Source: Schizochytrium sp. TIO01
Lineage: Eukaryota; Sar; Bigyra; Thraustochytrida; Thraustochytriidae
DNA: 64,000 bases
Reading direction: 5' to 3'
Assembly (NCBI GenBank): GCA_004764695.1
Contig: SMSO01000032.1
Span: 952,501-1,016,500, forward strand
Position numbers and translations under genes: made by a program. Positions 43,771 to 54,900 of this stretch are shown piece by piece (position 1 is the first letter of the stretch; each line of letters starts with the position of its first letter). A model generated the notes under the pieces. The model was not told the DNA's origin and searched no databases. It saw nothing but the letters and a program-made list of their open reading frames with translations.

Positions 43771-44734
43771 CGTTTTGTTTAACATTATCATTCTGGCATA
43801 CATACTGTAATGTTCCCCATGCGAAATTTCAGGATACGCAATCGTCTCGTATCTGCGCGACTTGCGGGTCACTATGGTGTTTTCTAAGCTTTAACCTGTA
43901 CAGAGGGAGCTCACATGCAAAACCCCATAGATGCTCTTCTTTGCGGGGAAGCTCTTCATTCAAACTTCTCAACAATCAATGCGTCGCTTTCATCCACATT
44001 CCAGACAGTCGGAAATTCAAGTTTAACCTAATGATCATCTAGTTTCATTTGCAGTAAATGAGATCTGACATTTTGTTCGAAGATTGTGCTTTCTCTAATT
44101 GACCCACTTTTAGCTTCACATCGGACTCTGCGTCATCGATTTACATACTATTAGTATCCTGCTTGGCACCTTTTACTTTTAAACTTTCCCACGTGTTCAG
44201 GTTCTTTTACTTCACTCCACTGAAGGCTTACTTTTCTTTTTAACGGATTACGCAGGGGTCAGTGATGGAAAGAAGACACTTGATATGTTTCTCCTCTGGT
44301 CCGTGCTTCCTTCTTAAACGAATTCCTTAGTCACCCCAGAACCGACTGTAATTAGGAAGGTATAATGGGTTAGTTAGTATGAGAGGTTTCAATTCCGGTT
44401 CTCCATCACTATATATAATTAATAAATACAGTGGTTCTGTAGAACTTGAGGAACAAACAATTCTTTTATTTAAAAATTAGGCATGAGAAAAGAAGTAGAA
44501 TATTAAATCTCCCTTTGCGCTGCTGATTTCTTCTGTCGAACCAATGTTCTTTAATAAGAACCCCCAGGCCTAGGAAATAGGTCGCTAAGTATGCCCCCGT
44601 TTTACATAAGCCCAAGATCGTGACTCCTTCAACGCAACAGGCGCAAAAAATGATTCATTGGATCCGTGAGACCGACCTGCCACTCGATTGATTGTGATTG
44701 CGGGTCCTCGGTTCCCTCGAGACCGCGATGCCGC

Positions 44735-44778
44735 ACAACAAACAAACAAACAAACGAACGAACGAACGAACGAACGAA
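44735..44778. repeat. (CAAA)n then (CGAA)n repeat
   Basis: Four CAAA units followed by about six CGAA units. A single A-to-G change has spread through half of the array, a sign of unit homogenisation by slippage. Confidence 0.88.
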
Positions 44779-47700
44779 CAACTGACGAGACTCAAGTCAC
44801 CAATTCGGCTGGCGACATTGCCGCGACAATTTCCACCTCCGTTCTTCACCAAGAAGATACCGGTGAAATGGGTGGCCCCGCGAGGCCTTGTGGTAATCAG
44901 TCAATCCCGCACCAAGTCGGTTGTCTCCGAGTTACCACATTCCCTGCACTCATTCATCAATTCATTCATTCGTTCATTCATTTATTCATTCAAGTTCGCA
45001 CTGTCTGTGCACTAAAGCGAGCTAGAGATAGTGCATGGCGGTCCTGTCTTCGCCAACAGCCAAACAGCCAAGCAACAACAACAGCAGCACAGAGGAAGGC
45101 GGCCAACCTGCGCTTTGGTACGTACTGAAAGACGAGCGAGGCAGATTATAGTATCACTCACTTACGATGAAGCGAAGAAGCCTCCTACTCTGTCCTTATA
45201 CTGCAGGAAGCTGCCAGCTAGCTAGCCAGCTGCTAGGCAGTACTATGTACTAGCAGTAGGTAGACACCTACCTACCACTTCGCAAATCTCACGCCCTCTC
45301 CAGTCCTACTATCCGGTAGATACCTCCTACGGCTACGCGCTCTTAGTCTTCTTATTGGAGTCCTAGGTTCGCCTGTGGTCCATTTGGCGGCGAGGCGTCT
45401 CGGGCTCGGCCTGGAGGCTTCGTTCCGAGCTTGGCGCCGCGGAAGCAGAAAACCCTCGAGAAGCCGGAGCCCGGAGCTCCGATCGCGCCGCGAGAGAGAG
45501 GAGCGAAGGGGGCGAAGGAGAGAGCAGCCGCGTGGCGGCGCGAGCAAACGCGAGCAAGGCTCAGCTGAGGCGTGTCTGAGAGAGACGGTGAGACCACCCA
45601 AAAGCGGCTGCTTTTTTCTTCTTTTTTCTTTCTCCCCTTTTTGTTTTTCAGGGTTTCTCTTACAAGTTTCAAGCTGGGATTAAGAAGAGGGGGGCAGACC
45701 GTAGGAGTGGCTAGGCAGAAGGCTAGCTAGATTAGCTGGCATTCGACGAGGCGAAGAAGTCTGAAGGAAAAAACACCCAAGAACTCGAGTTGGAAAGGCA
45801 CATGGAAGAATGACTGCTTACAAATACACATCGACCGCCAAGAATTGCAAACTAACTAACAAGGACTTGGAAAGAAGGAAAACCAAGTTGGAATGAGGAA
45901 AACAAACAGCTTTTCTATTCATTCGGATCCGTATTTTGGCTCTTCCTCTTCACTCTTATAAGAAAATAACAACTTCTTTGATTCTTTCCACCATTTTTTT
46001 TTTTAATCTTGACTTTGAAGATTACTAAGTTGTTATTTTTATTTAAAAAAAATTAAAAATGTGGTTAATTTATTATTATTTAAAAAAATAGTTTTTACTT
46101 GGTCACTACAAAAATGTTTCTTTTTCTCTAAGAAGTATATAGTTATACTTTAAAAAACAAACAAAAAAACTTCTAGGTCAAAGAGACAGATTGCAAACTT
46201 TAAAAGAGATTGAAAGAAAAGCAAAAAGTTGAAATTGCCTTCTCCGTTTTTGCGCGCTTGGAATAGCTGTTTGCGCGCTGACGCGTGAGAAGCAAGCGAA
46301 GCAAGCGCGTCTGTCTGCCTATTCGAAGCGTAACTAGCGGCAGGCAGGCAGCCAGCTGGCTATTGCATGCTTGATGATTTGCTCATTTGCTTGCTTGTGA
46401 AAAGAGTTGCTTCGAGCTGGACAAAATGTATCTCTCTCCCAATAAGAGCATGGTGTCCTTTTCTTTTTCTTTTCAATGCGCTTTTAATAATATATCGTTT
46501 TAAATAACTTTTTCTAGGAATTCTTTTATGTCATAGAAAATGCTGGCACTAAAACAACTTTCATTGTTCTTTACTCAACTCAGCCAGTTGCCTGAGATAC
46601 GCGCCCAAAACTCTCGGTGCAACCAGGGTCCAACCCTCTTTAACATGCGGAGAGGGTCTTTCCTCCCTTCAGAGAAGACTCGGGCAGAAGCTTGGCTCTT
46701 TCTTACTCCCTGACTCCAGAGTATGTTGATCGAGTTCAAAATAACTTTTGCTTTTGCTTATTTTTTCTTCTTCTTCTTGTTTGGATTAATTTCTTTATAC
46801 GGAGGCATTACTTTTGTAATTTACAGAGTTCTGATCGTGATAACCATTAAAAAAATTAATTTAAAAACACCAATAGCTACTGCTATTAGCACTACTGCGT
46901 TCGAAAGGGGAATTTACGGACTAACAAGAAAGCACTGCTTCTAAGAAAGCTTTATACTTGCCCCCTTATCGATGCCTCTAGCTTCCAGATTACAAGTGTC
47001 CCCTCCTCCCTCGACGCCTCGGGTGCTTTTCTTTCGGTGGCCTAATCTATCTATCTAGACAAGTTGCCTCTAGGTAATGACTTTTTTGAAATGACTTTTT
47101 CTTTTGTCTTTTCTGAACCGAGACAGTAGTTATAACACTAGTTTTTCCTTCATGCTGGAAAGGATGACTTTTTAAACTTTTCTTCTTCTTCGCAAGATAA
47201 ATAAGTTTTTATTTTATTAACTAAGTTGAACCATTATCATTTCCGCAACTCAACATATTAAGCTTTACGAAGTAAGGAAAACGAGAACGAGTGAAGAAAT
47301 GAGACCTTGAAAAGAGCGAACAAAAGTAAAGCCCAAAGCATGAGATTGGCGATTACTGATTTCCCTTGTTGTGCTCAAGCCGCCTCTTCTCTGCGAGCAA
47401 CGACTACTTTTACTCGAAGGAACCACTGAGTTATCATATCCCTCTGCGCAAACTCTGCAGCGATCGCAAACCATCACTGCCTCGACACGGAAAGGCGATA
47501 AGTTCTATCCTCTTCGCATTGCACCACCATTAGGACATCGTATGACGTTAACCCGCTTGCCTACCCAAAACTCTACTTAACTTTTCACGAAGGGGACTAA
47601 CCGCAAGCGCTGCTCTCAATACTTCTAAAACTTGCTACAGGTTTCACGCCCTCCCTGTGATCCCTGCGTCAACCCTACATCTGTATTATGGCCAGTCTTG

Positions 47701-49094
47701 ATACCCGTATGCAACTGAAATGAACAGAAAGCGCCGCGCGGGAAGGTACCGGTACTGGTTTGCTGGACCGGATCAATTCTCAAGGTCGGCCGGCGTCTGT
47801 TCGCTCGCAGCAGAGACGGTTGGCCTTCCAGAGAGACGCAAACAAGCAAAGGCAGCCGCCCTCGAGGCCGGCGCTGCGCAAACAGGGAGGCAGGCAGCTC
47901 GCTTGGTCTTCCTCTCCGCCTTTCTTTCTGCCTTTCTTTCCACCGCGACAGATGGATAGATAGATAAATAGATAGATAGATACATTTATACATACAGATA
48001 TACATTACATCCATCTGTACAAAGATGCATAGATAGTGCGAATAGGAAGCAGCATGGACCTAGCGACGGCTACCGAGCGAGTAGCTGAAGGCTAGCTAAG
48101 CTAGCTACTAGGCAGGTATGAAGGGAAGAAAGCGGCGGCCAAGTTTCCGCGATCTCCTGCGATCTTGGAATCACTGTTCGCCACACATTTCCATTTGATC
48201 GCATGCCCTTCCATCTTCAGAAAGCCTCTTTCGGGGAGGACTTCTTCTTTCCCCTTTTCATCTATTCTTCGTTGACCTTTGCTTTTCCTTTACTTTTCTT
48301 TTTTTTTTGCTTTTTTTTTATTTTTCTTTTCTTCTTTAACTTAAATTTTGGATTAAGCTGCCGGCGTACACTTTAAAAAAAAAAATGTAAATGTAAAATA
48401 GGGGTTTCTTTAAATATACTTTGTTTGAAAAATGGTCTTTATTGGTCGTTTCGTGTAAAGTTGAATTGATGACTTATTATACTGTACCTTAAAAAGTTGT
48501 TGTTTTCACGCTTTTTCATTTTGTAAACTTCTTTTTGTTTAATCTTGAGAATTCCTCTGTCTGGTGAAAGAAGTAATAGCGCACCTTATACTGCATTTGC
48601 GAAGACGAACTTTATATGTTTTTTTTTGTTTTTTTTGTTTTTTATCAGTGCAAGTACGCGGATAATCTCATTTATTTAGACTGAGGCATCGCTGCCCTGA
48701 GAGGTCGGCGGCTAGTGTGAAGAGGGTGAAAGGTCACTGTTGAGGTTGCCTGCGCAGCTTTTGAGTTACAAGTGGGTGAGAATACCAAGCAGTTTTACGA
48801 GTTTATAATGTCACTAGAACACCTCTTCTTATCTCAGAATATTTTATCTTAAAAACATATATAATCTCTTTATTAAATGTAATATATAACTCTTTTCAGT
48901 TCTTAAAACAAGTTTTTAAAGCAATTTTTAATCTGAGCAATTTTTAATATGAAAACAGAATGAAAAGCTTGGTTCATTTGCTCCTTTAAAAGAATAAACA
49001 AATATTCAAAGTACTAAACGCTAGAACCCTGTTCAGGCAGAGTGCAATCGGGTACATCATACCTAATAAATTCGTGCATACATATCTTCATCTG

Positions 49095-49133
49095 AGCATA
49101 GCATAGCATGGCATAGCATAGCATAGCATAGCA
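49095..49133. repeat. (GCATA)n pentanucleotide repeat
   Basis: Seven to eight GCATA units with one GCATG variant. It is a simple repeat in the desert. Confidence 0.85.
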
Positions 49134-49371
49134 CACATCATTACACTATGATAATGCAAGAGAGAGTAACAGCAAAGTTGAACTCGAGGCTTTTACGAAA
49201 CAGCCACGGACCGCCTTTCCATCCCTGCGCATTGTCTTGGTACCTACCCCTACCTGGCAGAAGTGAAGGTGCCAACTCGTGAAACAAGGACCGTGCCCAA
49301 ACAACAATATCCTCAAAGAAAGAAAGAAAGCAGCAGCCGCAAGTGCATCACCATCCTCAAACTTTCCTCAC

Positions 49372-49481
49372 CCACTCACTCACTCACTCACTCACTCACT
49401 CACTCACTCACTCACTCACTCACTCATTCAATCACTCACTCAATCAATCAATCACTCACTTACTCACTCACAAACCCACTA
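49372..49481. repeat. (CACT)n microsatellite with (AATC) variants
   Basis: About 110 bases of mainly CACT units, giving way to AATC/ATTC variants at the 3' side. All frames are open (Thr-His-Ser-Leu periodicity), so the open frames here are not genes. Confidence 0.93.
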
Positions 49482-51579
49482 ACTCAAGTTCGAGCGAGCT
49501 CTTTCTCCATGCCTTTAAATCCTCAGGCAGCTTACGAGCTACTACGCAGTACCTACGGATGACAGACCTCCATTTCCTTTAAGCTCTCCTCTCTGAGAGC
49601 CTGTGCTTGCTTTTCAAGGCGCCCTATCTTTCTAAGTCTTTCTCTGCTCTCTTTCTCTTTCTCTCTCTCTGTCTCTATCGCCCTCTGTGCCTAGCAGTAG
49701 AAGTAGCAGTAGTAGCAGTAAGAGGGGGCGTGGTTTCCTGGCGTAGAGGAGTCTAAGTGCCTCCTAAGCAGCAGCCTAGCTAGGGAAAGCAGCCGCCGCC
49801 GCTTGCCTTCTGGCCGCCTCGACGCGTCGAGACCATTGGGGTTGACTTGAGGCTGCACAAGGAGCCGTGGCCGGCCGGTCGCGAGGTTGTCGCTCTTGCT
49901 GCTGTTGCTGGAGCTGCTGTCGTCGTTGGCGATGGTGTCGATGGAGCTGTTCCCAGCGATGGATGCGCAGGTTCGCGCGTAGTAGTCTGCCTACGCGTAG
50001 GTCTAATCACAGGAGGTCTTTGCGATTGAAGGCAAAGGCAAAGTTTCTTTTAGAGTTGCTATTATTATTATTAAGTAAAGAAGAGTGGAAAATATTATAC
50101 ACGTCTTTATAATTCTATTCTGGTTTTCCGTAAAAACAAATTATATTTAACAAAAATAAATATTATTTTTAAAGCAATCGTGATTTTTTAAACTAACACT
50201 AAATTGTAGTCGCCTAAAAATGTTCGTGGATATGGTTTTAAAGAATTACATGTAAACGAATGCATGAAGGAATGATTGCTAATTTGCTGCGTGTTTGTCT
50301 GTTTGCTTGTTTGCTTCAGACTTGGCGTGCTGCCTTGCTGCGAAGGACTCGGGTTTCGAGCTGGAGGCCGTGCTTAGAGACCAACGTTTTCACTTGGAGA
50401 GGGAGACAACCAATCGGCCGCCAACAAAGGAACGCGAGCGCTTGTGGCTTCCATCGAACGAGGTCGTCGATAAATGGCGATGAGCAGTTATATGCAGTGA
50501 TTTAACGAGCAAGGAAAGAAGTAAAGTGAAGGAAAACGCCCTGAGAAAAGGGGCATCAAGAAAGAAAGCGACTTTTCTTTCCTCTCAAGCGGACTTAGTT
50601 ACTTACTTAGCTACTTACTACACATGGCCACCGCCTTGTTGTAGAAAAGTACTTAGGTACTTGCTATGTGGAAGAGACTTTCTTTCTTCGGCTGTAATTG
50701 AATCATTCCTTCTTATCTCTTAAAGCTACTGCAGTTTGTCTTTATCTTTTCTTTATCTTTATCTCTTTTTCTTTTCTTTTTTAATAAAAATAGAAACTCA
50801 ATTTTTTAACCTTGCGCTTATCATCATTTTTTAAAAAATAAATATAAATAGTTTTTCTTTAAAGTAAACTTTAATTTTAATTTATACATTATCATTTTGT
50901 GAGATTTTCTCGCTCTGGAATGCCGAGGCCTCTCCTCTGTTTGACGAAGCTGCTCAGATATGTGACACTTGCGATCGAAAGGGCCCTCAGAGAGCCATTG
51001 TTTATGGCCAGGGAGCACTCAAAAGAGCACTGCCGATTTATATCTGTTTATCCACGCTATCTCGTCTGTCTGTTCGTGCTGCTTCTTGAAAACGCTTTCC
51101 TCTCTGACGCGCTCTGAAAAGAAAGTGGTGAAAATATGTTATTAAAAAATAATAATAGTAAAAAGAATCAGCTGGTGTCTAGTGGAAGCAACAAGCAATT
51201 AAGGGGCATTGAAAAGAAAAGCAGAGGAATGCGATAATTCACTGCTGCATCGCCTTAACTCAACGCCGCAAGAAGGCCAAACCGAGGTCTGCCGCCGCAG
51301 CATCTCCAGCAAACCCCTTACTCCAATCTTCGGCCTTCGCGACCGACGAGGCAACCCTGTCTTCATAGCCCCTTGCCTGTGGCTTGTGGCGTTGTATTGT
51401 TGGTTTTAATACCTTGTATCCGTCTATCGATCAATCGATACATCCATCCATAACAAACAGCAGCAGCCCTTTTCTTATTCCTTCCTTCCTCCTCTCTTTG
51501 GAATAGTAATAAGTAAGCTCTTGCGAGCAAAAAGAAAAGAAGAGCAAGAAAGAAAGAAAAGAAAAAGCGAATTGGAAAG

Positions 51580-51638
51580 CAAAGTAAAGTAAAGTAAAGA
51601 AAAGAAAAGAAAAAAGAAAAGAAAAGAAAAGAAAGCGC
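51580..51638. repeat. (AAAG/AAAAG)n purine tract upstream of gltB
   Basis: About 55 purines on the gltB sense strand, 340-400 bases upstream of its ATG. It mirrors the GA-rich tract on the sense strand of gltD. A promoter role is inference; it may be another simple repeat. Confidence 0.7.
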
Positions 51639-51936
51639 TGCCTCACCAATCTCTCAGCACGAGAAGAGAGCGCAGCAGCAGCAGGCAGAACAGGAACTCC
51701 CTTCCTCTTCTGTGTCTTTGATTGATTCATCCCTCTCTGTCGTCGCCCACGCGTAGGCGCCGCAGAGTCAGTAAGTCAGTCGGTCCTTGAGTCAGTCAGT
51801 CAGGGCCCAGAAGCAGCAGCGCAGGCCTGTGCGGCAGGCCTTTGCGAGCGAGGAAGCGGAGCAGCACCCAAACCTGCAAAGCTCCAAACAGATTTACAAA
51901 CAACACATCTAAACAGCCGCTTCATCGGCGGCTCGA

Positions 51937-51953
51937 GCAGCAGCAGCAACAGC
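51937..51953 (+). repeat. 17-mer shared by the gltD and gltB leaders (gltB copy)
   Basis: GCAGCAGCAGCAACAGC, 28-44 bases before the gltB ATG, identical to the sense-strand copy upstream of gltD, including the CAA interruption. It would lie in the gltB 5' untranslated region. Confidence 0.6.
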
Positions 51954-51980
51954 GGCGTCGGCATCGCAGCAGCACAGACG

Positions 51981-54900
51981 ATGCTGGGCCAATGGAGGCG
52001 CGGCGCAGCGCCCTTGGCGGCGTCTGCACGGAGGCCCCTGCGTGTGGCGCTCGTGGTGGTAGACCTCGGCGTCCGCGCTGCCTCCTCGTCGGCAGGCAAG
52101 TCCGTCGTGGGCGTAACCAAGCGCACGCAGCGCGGCAGCTTCAAGCAGGTGCCCAAGCACAAGATGGGCCTGTACGAGCCGTCCTTGGAGCGCGACTCGT
52201 GCGGTGTCGGTATGGTGGCCAACCTCAAGGGTAAGGTCAGCCACCGCATTGTGGCTGATGCGAACGAGATGCTCGCGCGTATGGCTCACCGTGGTGGCTG
52301 CGGCTGTGAAGCAAACACTGGTGACGGTGCCGGTATCCTTGTCGGTATGCCTGACGGCTTCATGCGCAAGATCGCCAAGAGCGACCTCGGCATTGAGCTC
52401 CCTGCTGCCGGCAACTTTGCCTCCGGTATGGTCTTCACCTCCGTGGAAAGCGACCAGGCCGAGGCCTCTAAGAAGCTTCTCGAGGAGAAAGCCCCGCAGT
52501 TCGGACTCAAGGTCCTCGGATGGCGTGATGTTCCCACCAACAACTCCATGCTTGGTATGGGTGCCAGACTCTCAGAGCCTAGCATTACCCAGGTCTTCGT
52601 AGAGAACTCCGCAGGCCACTCCGTTGAGGTCTTTGAGCGCGAGCTCATGCGCATGCGTAAGGCCACAGAGGCCGCCACACTCGATGCAGGCATTGAGGAC
52701 TTCTACGTGTGCAGTCTTTCCGCACGGACCATCACTTACAAGGGTCAGCTCACCCCCGAGCAGCTGCCCCAGTACTACTTGGATCTTGTCAACACCGACT
52801 TCCAGTCTCACCTCGCACTTGTGCACTCGCGTTTTTCCACTAACACCTTCCCCAGTTGGGACCGCGCACAGCCCAACCGTGTGCTTTGCCACAACGGAGA
52901 GATCAACACTCTCCGTGGTAACAAGAACTGGATGCACGCTCGCAGTGGTGTCATGAAGTCGCCCCTGCTCGCCGACAACGATCAAGCTGGTCTTCTGCCC
53001 ATCTGCTCCGACAACATGACCGACTCTGGTAACGTTGACTCTGTGCTTGAGCTCCTTGTCAAGGGCTCTGAGCGCTCCATTGCCGAGGCCATGATGATGA
53101 TGATCCCGGAAGCCCACCAGAACGACGTCCACATCTCGCCCACCAAGAAGGCTTTCTACGACTACAACAGCCTCATCATGGAGCCCTGGGATGGCCCCGC
53201 CATGATGGCCTTTACCGACGGCCGCTTTGTCGGAGCCTGCCTCGATCGCAACGGTCTCCGCCCCAGCCGCTTCTACGTGACCGAAGATGACCACGTCATC
53301 CTTTCGTCCGAGGTCGGTGTCTTGCCCTCGCTCGACCCGGCTACCATCAAGCACAAGGGCCGCCTCGAGCCCGGCAAGCTCTTCCTCGTTGACTTCGAGA
53401 CTGAGCGCATTGTACACGACGAGGAGCTTAAGCACACCATCGCAGGTGCCCGTGACTACGGTGCATGGCTCAAGAAGCACCTCACCTCCCTCAATGAGTG
53501 GTCCGAAGCCGTCCCCGCCAAGAACTCCAAGAAGGCTCTTGACGACAAGGAGCTTCGCGCCCGCCTCAACGCATTCGGCTACACCACCGAGACCCTCGAT
53601 CTTCTCCTTGCCCCTATGGCTGTTGGTGGCAAGGAGGCTCTTGGTAGCATGGGTGTTGATGCCCCGCTCGCAGTCCTCTCCAGACTTCCCAAGGGCCCCA
53701 CTGAGTACTTTAAGCAGCTTTTTGCCCAGGTTACCAACCCACCCATTGACCCTATCCGTGAGGAGATCGTCATGAGTCTCGAGTGCCCTGTAGGACCTGA
53801 GGCCAACCTCCTCGAGGTTACCGAGGAGCACGCTGCCCGTCTTATGGTTAAGAACCCCATTCTCTCCGAGCAGGACATGGCTGCCGTGCTCGCAGCTGAC
53901 TCCAAGGAGAACGCCTTTAAGGGTCGCTGGTACTCCAAGGAAATCGACATGACCTACGCAGCACCTGCTGCTGGAGAGTCCCAGGGTGACGCCCTTCGTG
54001 CGGCTCTTCAGAACATCTGCAACCAAGCCGAGGAGGCTGTTGCCAATGGACAGGTTCCCGTCATTGTCCTTTCTCATGATAAGGTCGGCGACGAAAGACT
54101 CCCCATCCCGTCTCTCCTTGCTCTTGGAGCTGTGCACCAGCACCTCATCAAGCTCAAGCAGCGTACCAACTGCGCACTCTTCCTCAAGGCTGGTGATGCC
54201 CGCGAGGTCCACGATATGGCATGCCTCTTCGGCTTTGGTGCTGATGCCGTGTGCCCCTCCACCGCATACGATGCTATTCGCGAACTCAACTCCAGCGGAC
54301 GTCTCTACGCCATGAACTACAGACAAGAGATCGCTGATGACGATGCCATCGAGAAGTACCGCAAGGCACTCGGAAAGGGTCTGCTCAAGGTCATGAGCAA
54401 GATGGGTATCTCAACTCTTCAGAGTTACAAGGGAGCCCAGATTTTTGAGGCAGTCGGTCTTAACTCTGAGATTGTTGAGATGTGCTTCACCGGCACCACC
54501 AGCCGCATTGAGGGTGCTGACTTTGACGCCATTGCCCAGGATGTTGCCACCAACCACCACCGCGCATACCCCCACACCGCTCGCGAGCGTGGAGGCTCTG
54601 CTGGAGCTCGCGCCCACATGCCGCTCCTTGCCAACCCTGGTGACTACCATTACCGCGCCAACGGAGAGGCACACCACAACACCCCGGCCGCTATGGCAGA
54701 GATGCAGTACGCCGTGCGCGAGTACGACCAGGCTGCTTGGGAGAGGTACCGTGCCCACACCATGGAAGCCAACCGCAAGGTTTCCATCCGTGGCCTCTTG
54801 GACTTCAATGTAGACCCGGCACGCTCCATCTCAATTGACGAGGTTGAGCCTGTCTCAGAGATCCTCAAGCGCTTCGCCACTGGTGCCATGAGTCTTGGAT

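Larger units (their letters stand above)
27377..51980. other. 24.6 kb gene desert rich in microsatellites and palindromes
   Basis: I find no convincing gene between the divergent start codons of gltD and gltB. Open frames exist because tetranucleotide repeats such as CAAA, TTTG, GTAT and CACT have no stop in any frame, but they encode only periodic peptides. The rest is a mosaic of AT-rich blocks (for example 28960-29260, 32370-32600, 38820-39010, 41060-41340, 45960-46210, 48290-48420, 50040-50240) and GC-richer blocks with short palindromes (AGCTAGCT, CCTACC/GGTAGG). The outer 0.5 kb on each side must hold the gltD and gltB promoters. No transposase, reverse transcriptase, tRNA or rRNA gene is seen. 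A GC-richer island at 39700-40950 has faintly protein-like frames without family support. A centromere or heterochromatin role is speculation. Confidence 0.75.

Noticed and set aside
49263-49582. Thr-His-Ser-Leu-rich open frames
   Set aside because: They read a CACT microsatellite in three frames.
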